Positions 60,557-64,000 of a DNA stretch of 64,000 bases are shown here, piece after piece. Source of the stretch: Shewanella halifaxensis HAW-EB4 (lineage in GTDB: Bacteria; Pseudomonadota; Gammaproteobacteria; Enterobacterales; Shewanellaceae); NCBI RefSeq assembly GCF_000019185.1, contig NC_010334.1, positions 372,001 through 436,000 on the forward strand, written 5' to 3'. Below the pieces are notes generated by a model that had not been told where the DNA came from, searched no databases, and worked only from the letters and a program-made list of their open reading frames with translations. The position numbers and the translations under genes were made by a program. The number at the start of each line of letters is the position of its first letter. Position 1 is the first letter of the stretch.

Positions 60557-61278
60557 ATCATGCCTCCATTCACCGAGATCACTTGGCGGGTGATATAGGC
60601 GGCGTCATCTGACATCAAGTAGTTTGCTAGGCCTGCAATCTCTGAGGGTTTACCCATGCGGCGCATCGGCACTAGGTTGTTGACCATCTCTTTGGGGATA
60701 TCGCTGACCATGTCGGTTTCGATAAGCCCAGGGGCGATGCAGTTTACGGTGATCTTACGCTTAGCGAGCTCTAAGGAGAGCGCCTTAGTTGCGCCAATAA
60801 TTCCCGCCTTAGAGGCACTGTAGTTAACTTGACCGCGATTGCCTGCGATGCCCGATACCGAAGCAAGGGTGATGATACGTCCGCCTTGACGACCCTGTAC
60901 CATAGGCATAACGGTTGGGTGGATAACGTTATAGAAACCATCTAGGTTGGTGTGCACCACGCTATCCCACTCAGATTCTGTCATCGCCGGAAACGCGGTA
61001 TCGGCATTGATCCCGGCATTGAGCACCACGCCGTAATAGGCGCCGTGTTGCTCGATATCTTGCTCAATCGCTTGCTTGACTGCGGCTCTATCGGCGATAT
61101 CAAACTGCAGACAGCTGACCTTAATCTCTAACTGCTCAAGCTCCGCCTTGGTGGCATCGGCGGCGGTTTGATTGCTATGAAAATGCATCGCAATGTCATG
61201 GCCTGAGGCGGCAAGTTTTAGGGCGATAGCTTTGCCTATGCCGCGGCTTGAACCGGTAATTAATACTCTTTTTGTCAT
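60553..61278 (-). CDS. apeQ: 3-ketoacyl-ACP reductase (ApeQ-like, SDR)
   Basis: 241 residues. Short-chain reductase with T-G-S-S-R-G-I-G near residue 7-14 (NADPH), the N-A-G-I motif and the catalytic S...Y-S-A-S-K near residues 137-154. Reduces the keto group during polyene elongation. Its C-terminal stop overlaps the next gene by 4 bp. FabG-like, but its place in the operon gives the ApeQ assignment. Confidence 0.88.
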   Translation of the reverse strand: MTKRVLITGSSRGIGKAIALKLAASGHDIAMHFHSNQTAADATKAELEQLEIKVSCLQFDIADRAAVKQAIEQDIEQHGAYYGVVLNAGINADTAFPAMTESEWDSVVHTNLDGFYNVIHPTVMPMVQGRQGGRIITLASVSGIAGNRGQVNYSASKAGIIGATKALSLELAKRKITVNCIAPGLIETDMVSDIPKEMVNNLVPMRRMGKPSEIAGLANYLMSDDAAYITRQVISVNGGMI

Positions 61279-61387
61279 ACTGTTACTCCCTGCGTAGCGC
61301 CCTAGTTAGTCTGTTGTTTGTGGTTGCCTTTGTGAGGCGAATTATGACTGAGTGGGTACGCAGCACCTTGGTATTTTTATCGATAAA

Positions 61388-61933
61388 TTACTGAGTCGAC
61401 TCGGCAATGTAGGCTAAGGCATCTTGTGGCTGGAACACATTCACATTGGCTTCGGCCACGACCTCTTGGTTATGTAAAATTTGGCAGTCAAATACCGCTA
61501 AACCTGACTCCTCTTGGTAGAGGCGAGTCACTCGGGTTTGATAGCTTTGTCCAAGCTCAAATTGTGGGATATGCATCTTCAGCTTACGGCTTCCCAGCAA
61601 GAATCCCACTCGAATAATGTCATCGCGTAGATGGGCTTCTACGCCTGCCAGTGCCGCGATGCTTTGTGCCATATACTCGATGCCGACATAGTTGGGCACG
61701 CCATTGAGGTTGGCATCGAAATAGGCGCTTGAGGCCGAAATATCTGTCTGAGTCAGCAAGCTATCATGGCTATAGTGCAGTAGCTGGCTGATTAAGATCA
61801 TCGGCTGGCGATGGGGAATAAACTTTTCCACCTCTTGCTCGGCAAGCCTAGTGACATCGAACTTAGTCACATCACACTTGTTTGCATCACACGGAGTTAC
61901 ATCAAGCATCTTGGTTTGTCTCTGTTGAGTCAT
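61388..61933 (-). CDS. apeP: Beta-hydroxyacyl-ACP dehydratase (ApeP-like)
   Basis: 181 residues. Hot-dog core with F-I-P-H-R-Q-P-M (the FabA/Z-type active-site His) near residue 40 and Y-V-G-I-E-Y-M-A-Q-S near 79-88, where the glutamate is catalytic. The N-terminal extension repeats a D-V-T/C-D-V-T unit. Introduces the trans double bond of the polyene. Its start overlaps the preceding KS by 32 bp, unusual in length but confirmed by both frames. Confidence 0.83.
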   Translation of the reverse strand: MTQQRQTKMLDVTPCDANKCDVTKFDVTRLAEQEVEKFIPHRQPMILISQLLHYSHDSLLTQTDISASSAYFDANLNGVPNYVGIEYMAQSIAALAGVEAHLRDDIIRVGFLLGSRKLKMHIPQFELGQSYQTRVTRLYQEESGLAVFDCQILHNQEVVAEANVNVFQPQDALAYIAESTQ

Positions 61934-63200
61934 TGTCTATATTTTTTAGCGCTTCGCGACTTGAGCTGTTACGGCTCAAGATCAGGCTAGCATTACTGCC
62001 ACCAAAGGCAAAAGAGTTACTCATTACGTGATTAATACTGGCCTGTTGCCCTTTTGCGACTAGCGGCAGGCTTGGGTCATTAGGATCTTGCTTCCCATCC
62101 CACACCTGCGGTGGCAATTGCTGGTGAGTATTGTAATCACTGAGCAGTAGATAGCAAAACGCTGCTTCTATCGCACCCGCAGCGCCTAAAGTATGGCCCG
62201 TGAGTGGTTTGGTTGAACTCGCGGCAGGCAAGTTATTGCTAAAGACTTGATGTACAGCGCGGCTCTCCATGGCGTCATTTTTAGGTGTCGCAGTGCCATG
62301 CAGGTTGAGGTAATCGATCTGCTCAGGCTTAAGATTTGCCATGGTAAGGGCGGCTTGCATCGCATTGACTGCGCCTCTGCCTTCTGGATGCGGTGCTGAG
62401 ATATGGTGGGCATCGCTAGACTCGCCAATGCCACTGAGAATTATCACTTTCTCCTCACCATCTTTCGCTGTTTTTTCAGGAGCAAGCTTCTCTAGTGTAA
62501 CTTTCTCTAAAAGAAAGAGGGCGCCACCTTCGCCGATATTGATACCATCACGATTAGCGCTAAAGGGTTGGCAATGGCCGCTAGATATGGATTCGAGCGA
62601 GTAAAAGCCGTTAAGGGTGAGCTTACACAGGGTATCGATACCACCGACAATCACCATATCGCAGATCTCGGCATCGATAAGGCGCTTGGCGCTGGCAAAG
62701 ACCTTGGCGCTAGAGGAGCAAGCTGTCGATACGGTATAGCAAGGGCCTGTTAACTCAAAGTAGGCTTGCAAAAACTGGCTCGTATCCCCAAGTTCTTGCT
62801 TGGCATAATCATACTCTTTTGGAAACTCGCCATGAGTTTCATGCTCACTAAGCGCAGCTTCGCCGGTGGCAATGCCTGAGGTACTGGTACCGATAATAAT
62901 ACCGATTCGTTCACATCCGTAGCGTGCCTTAGCTTGCTCAACGGCTTGCTCTATCTGCCGAGCAATCAACAGAGTAAGCTGGTTATTACGGGTATCAAAC
63001 CGCTTTAAGGCTGATGGGATCACAGGCAGCTCTACATCGACTTGGCCAACTAGTACAGGGTGTTCAAATAGCAGATCGTCACGCCACTGCATGCCTGCGA
63101 TACTGGCTTGGACTAGATTGTCGAGCACAGCTTGCGGTGACTGACCTAGAGGGCAGCATAAACCTAGATGGGTTATCGCGATTTGTGTTGTTGAGTTCAC
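61902..63200 (-). CDS. apeO: Beta-ketoacyl-ACP synthase (ApeO-like)
   Basis: 432 residues. KS family with T-A-C-S-S-S near residue 170 (active Cys), L-H-G-T-A-T and P-L-T-G-H-T-L-G-A-A as the two His motifs; all three catalytic residues present. First KS in the ordered KS-DH-KR-KS unit. A 22-bp gap separates it from the upstream lipoprotein gene, so one transcript is likely. Confidence 0.85.
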   Translation of the reverse strand: MNSTTQIAITHLGLCCPLGQSPQAVLDNLVQASIAGMQWRDDLLFEHPVLVGQVDVELPVIPSALKRFDTRNNQLTLLIARQIEQAVEQAKARYGCERIGIIIGTSTSGIATGEAALSEHETHGEFPKEYDYAKQELGDTSQFLQAYFELTGPCYTVSTACSSSAKVFASAKRLIDAEICDMVIVGGIDTLCKLTLNGFYSLESISSGHCQPFSANRDGINIGEGGALFLLEKVTLEKLAPEKTAKDGEEKVIILSGIGESSDAHHISAPHPEGRGAVNAMQAALTMANLKPEQIDYLNLHGTATPKNDAMESRAVHQVFSNNLPAASSTKPLTGHTLGAAGAIEAAFCYLLLSDYNTHQQLPPQVWDGKQDPNDPSLPLVAKGQQASINHVMSNSFAFGGSNASLILSRNSSSREALKNIDNDSTETNQDA

Positions 63201-63222
63201 TTAAATTTCCACTAAATCAGGT

Positions 63223-63885
63223 TTATAACGGGCTGATGGCCAGCTTAAAGTTTGCAGCATCAATACTTAGGCTAACATGAGCTTGCCACTTGTCTAAACT
63301 GCTATAGCGTATGGCTATTATCGGTTGGTTGTCAGCTGCTGAGTCAATCGTCCCATTTTTAGCCTTATTGTTAGCAAAGAATAGCCCGCGACACAAAGCG
63401 CTATCGCAGTCATAGCTCTGCATCTTGGCGCCTTGTAAGTGCGGGTTGACGCTCGCATCGGGCCAATAGATAAGCTGCATAATCGCTAGCAGGTATTCTG
63501 CCTTAAATTGATCGCCGAGTAGCTGACTCTGCTCACTGATCAAGGTGTTACCATCATAGGTAAGGGTAAACAGCGCCTGTCCGAGTGGGGCTAGACCAAC
63601 TAGAGTTAACTGCTGCGGCTCAAGCTCTAACTGACTTAGCAGCTCGTGTTGGCTATCTTGAGTCTGGATGCTGACCTTTTGAGTGGCACTGACTGCTGTT
63701 TGGCTTACTTCCAAAAGGCTATCATCGATGAGCTTAGCCCCCAAGACTTGTTGAGTGACAGGTGCTAAGCAGTAGCTCACATCTGCTGCCAATTCGACAC
63801 AGGTTTGACGCTGCAGGGTCTGGCTACAGGCTGTGATTAATAGGCAAAGGCCCACAAAGGCTAATCTTCTACTTAACTTCGACAT
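63223..63885 (-). CDS. DUF3261 lipoprotein of the aryl-polyene cluster
   Basis: 220 residues. Lipobox L-L-I-T-A-C. Beta-rich mature part without catalytic motif. DUF3261 lipoproteins are regular members of ape clusters and are thought to help outer-membrane deposition of the polyene lipid. It overlaps the partial upstream gene by 13 bp, showing tight operon packing. Confidence 0.8.
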   Translation of the reverse strand: MSKLSRRLAFVGLCLLITACSQTLQRQTCVELAADVSYCLAPVTQQVLGAKLIDDSLLEVSQTAVSATQKVSIQTQDSQHELLSQLELEPQQLTLVGLAPLGQALFTLTYDGNTLISEQSQLLGDQFKAEYLLAIMQLIYWPDASVNPHLQGAKMQSYDCDSALCRGLFFANNKAKNGTIDSAADNQPIIAIRYSSLDKWQAHVSLSIDAANFKLAISPL

Positions 63886-64000
63886 AGCTCTACAACCATA
63901 TTGAGTCGGCGCTTCGATTCGCTAACGAAAGGATTGTTGTCATCCCAAGCATATCCAGCAAGAATTGAGCAGATCATCTGCTTGATTTTCGGATCGGGCT
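63873..64000 (-). CDS. C-terminal end of a FAD-dependent oxidoreductase-like gene of the ape cluster (5' end outside)
   Basis: Only the last 41 residues are inside the window. They include I-L-A-G-Y-A-W-D-D-N-N-P-F-V-S-E and end V-E-L-C-R-S. The G-Y-x-W-D-x-x-N-P-F ending resembles the flavin-dependent oxidoreductases (tryptophan-halogenase-like fold) usually encoded in ape clusters. The stop TAA is at 63873-63875, inside the next gene. Confidence 0.5.
   Translation of the reverse strand, partial: PDPKIKQMICSILAGYAWDDNNPFVSESKRRLNMVVELCRS

Noticed and set aside
1..64000. CRISPR arrays, rRNA, tRNA, transposases, integrases
   Set aside because: None found on reading both strands; the repeat tracts lack the regular repeat-spacer alternation of a CRISPR array.

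Overview
The window reads as chromosomal DNA of a marine gammaproteobacterium, most likely a Shewanella. The clues are a multi-haem periplasmic respiratory gene pair, a DddY-type DMSP lyase, gene complements and protein lengths typical of Shewanella (TypA, GlnA/NtrBC, CpxRAP, YjjI/YjjW, PdxY, DUF2959), moderate GC, and abundant long intergenic repeat tracts. No rRNA, tRNA, CRISPR array or intact transposase was seen.

Layout. 1-11 kb: housekeeping and signalling genes (DTW-domain tRNA modifier, PAS-GGDEF-EAL protein, methyltransferase, secreted HExxH protein, PilZ protein, a pair of M16 peptidases, TrmL, a LysR regulator). 11.0-15.3 kb: an AT-rich accessory island of orphan small genes. It is bounded and interrupted by four copies of an unusual hairpin-rich repeat, and it holds a strongly structured, terminator-ended candidate non-coding RNA (about 13918-14178) behind a CRP-like site. 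15.3-17.8 kb: the glycyl-radical enzyme YjjI and its activase YjjW.

18-29 kb: a DMSP/acrylate region. It holds an ExaC/AldB aldehyde dehydrogenase, the acryloyl-CoA reductase AcuI, a LysR regulator, a Tat-exported flavoprotein reductase with a tetrahaem cytochrome c, the periplasmic DMSP lyase DddY, an outer-membrane porin, and further LysR and TetR regulators. A palindromic operator (TTTGGAAC-N2-GTTCCAAA) occurs twice before the flavoprotein and once before dddY. The simplest reading is that DMSP enters through the porin, DddY cleaves it to DMS and acrylate in the periplasm, and acrylate is then used as a respiratory electron acceptor (flavoprotein plus cytochrome) or as a carbon source (AcuI).

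29-46 kb: CpxA/CpxR with a divergent CpxP and a perfect CpxR box, FieF, NtrB/NtrC behind tandem NtrC boxes, a two-domain lysozyme-inhibitor-like lipoprotein, a PfpI-family protein, a YqhD-type alcohol dehydrogenase, an Lrp-family regulator, a Ycf48-like protein, a dicarboxylate symporter, and GlnA behind a sigma-54 promoter with NtrC sites. 46-58.7 kb: TypA/BipA, a Dba-DsbI disulfide pair (Dba only 55 codons), PdxY, a NapH-like ferredoxin membrane protein, envelope proteins, a proline iminopeptidase, Dtd, a thioesterase gene broken by an 8-bp tandem duplication, and a rhodanese. 59.3-64 kb: the distal part of an aryl-polyene (APE) lipid pigment operon on the minus strand, running off the right edge.

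Four long repeat tracts (near 21.0, 51.8, 57.1 and 59.2 kb) each begin immediately after a gene's stop codon and read away from it. One of them has expanded into a perfect 8-bp microsatellite. All assignments come from reading the sequence; no database search was run.
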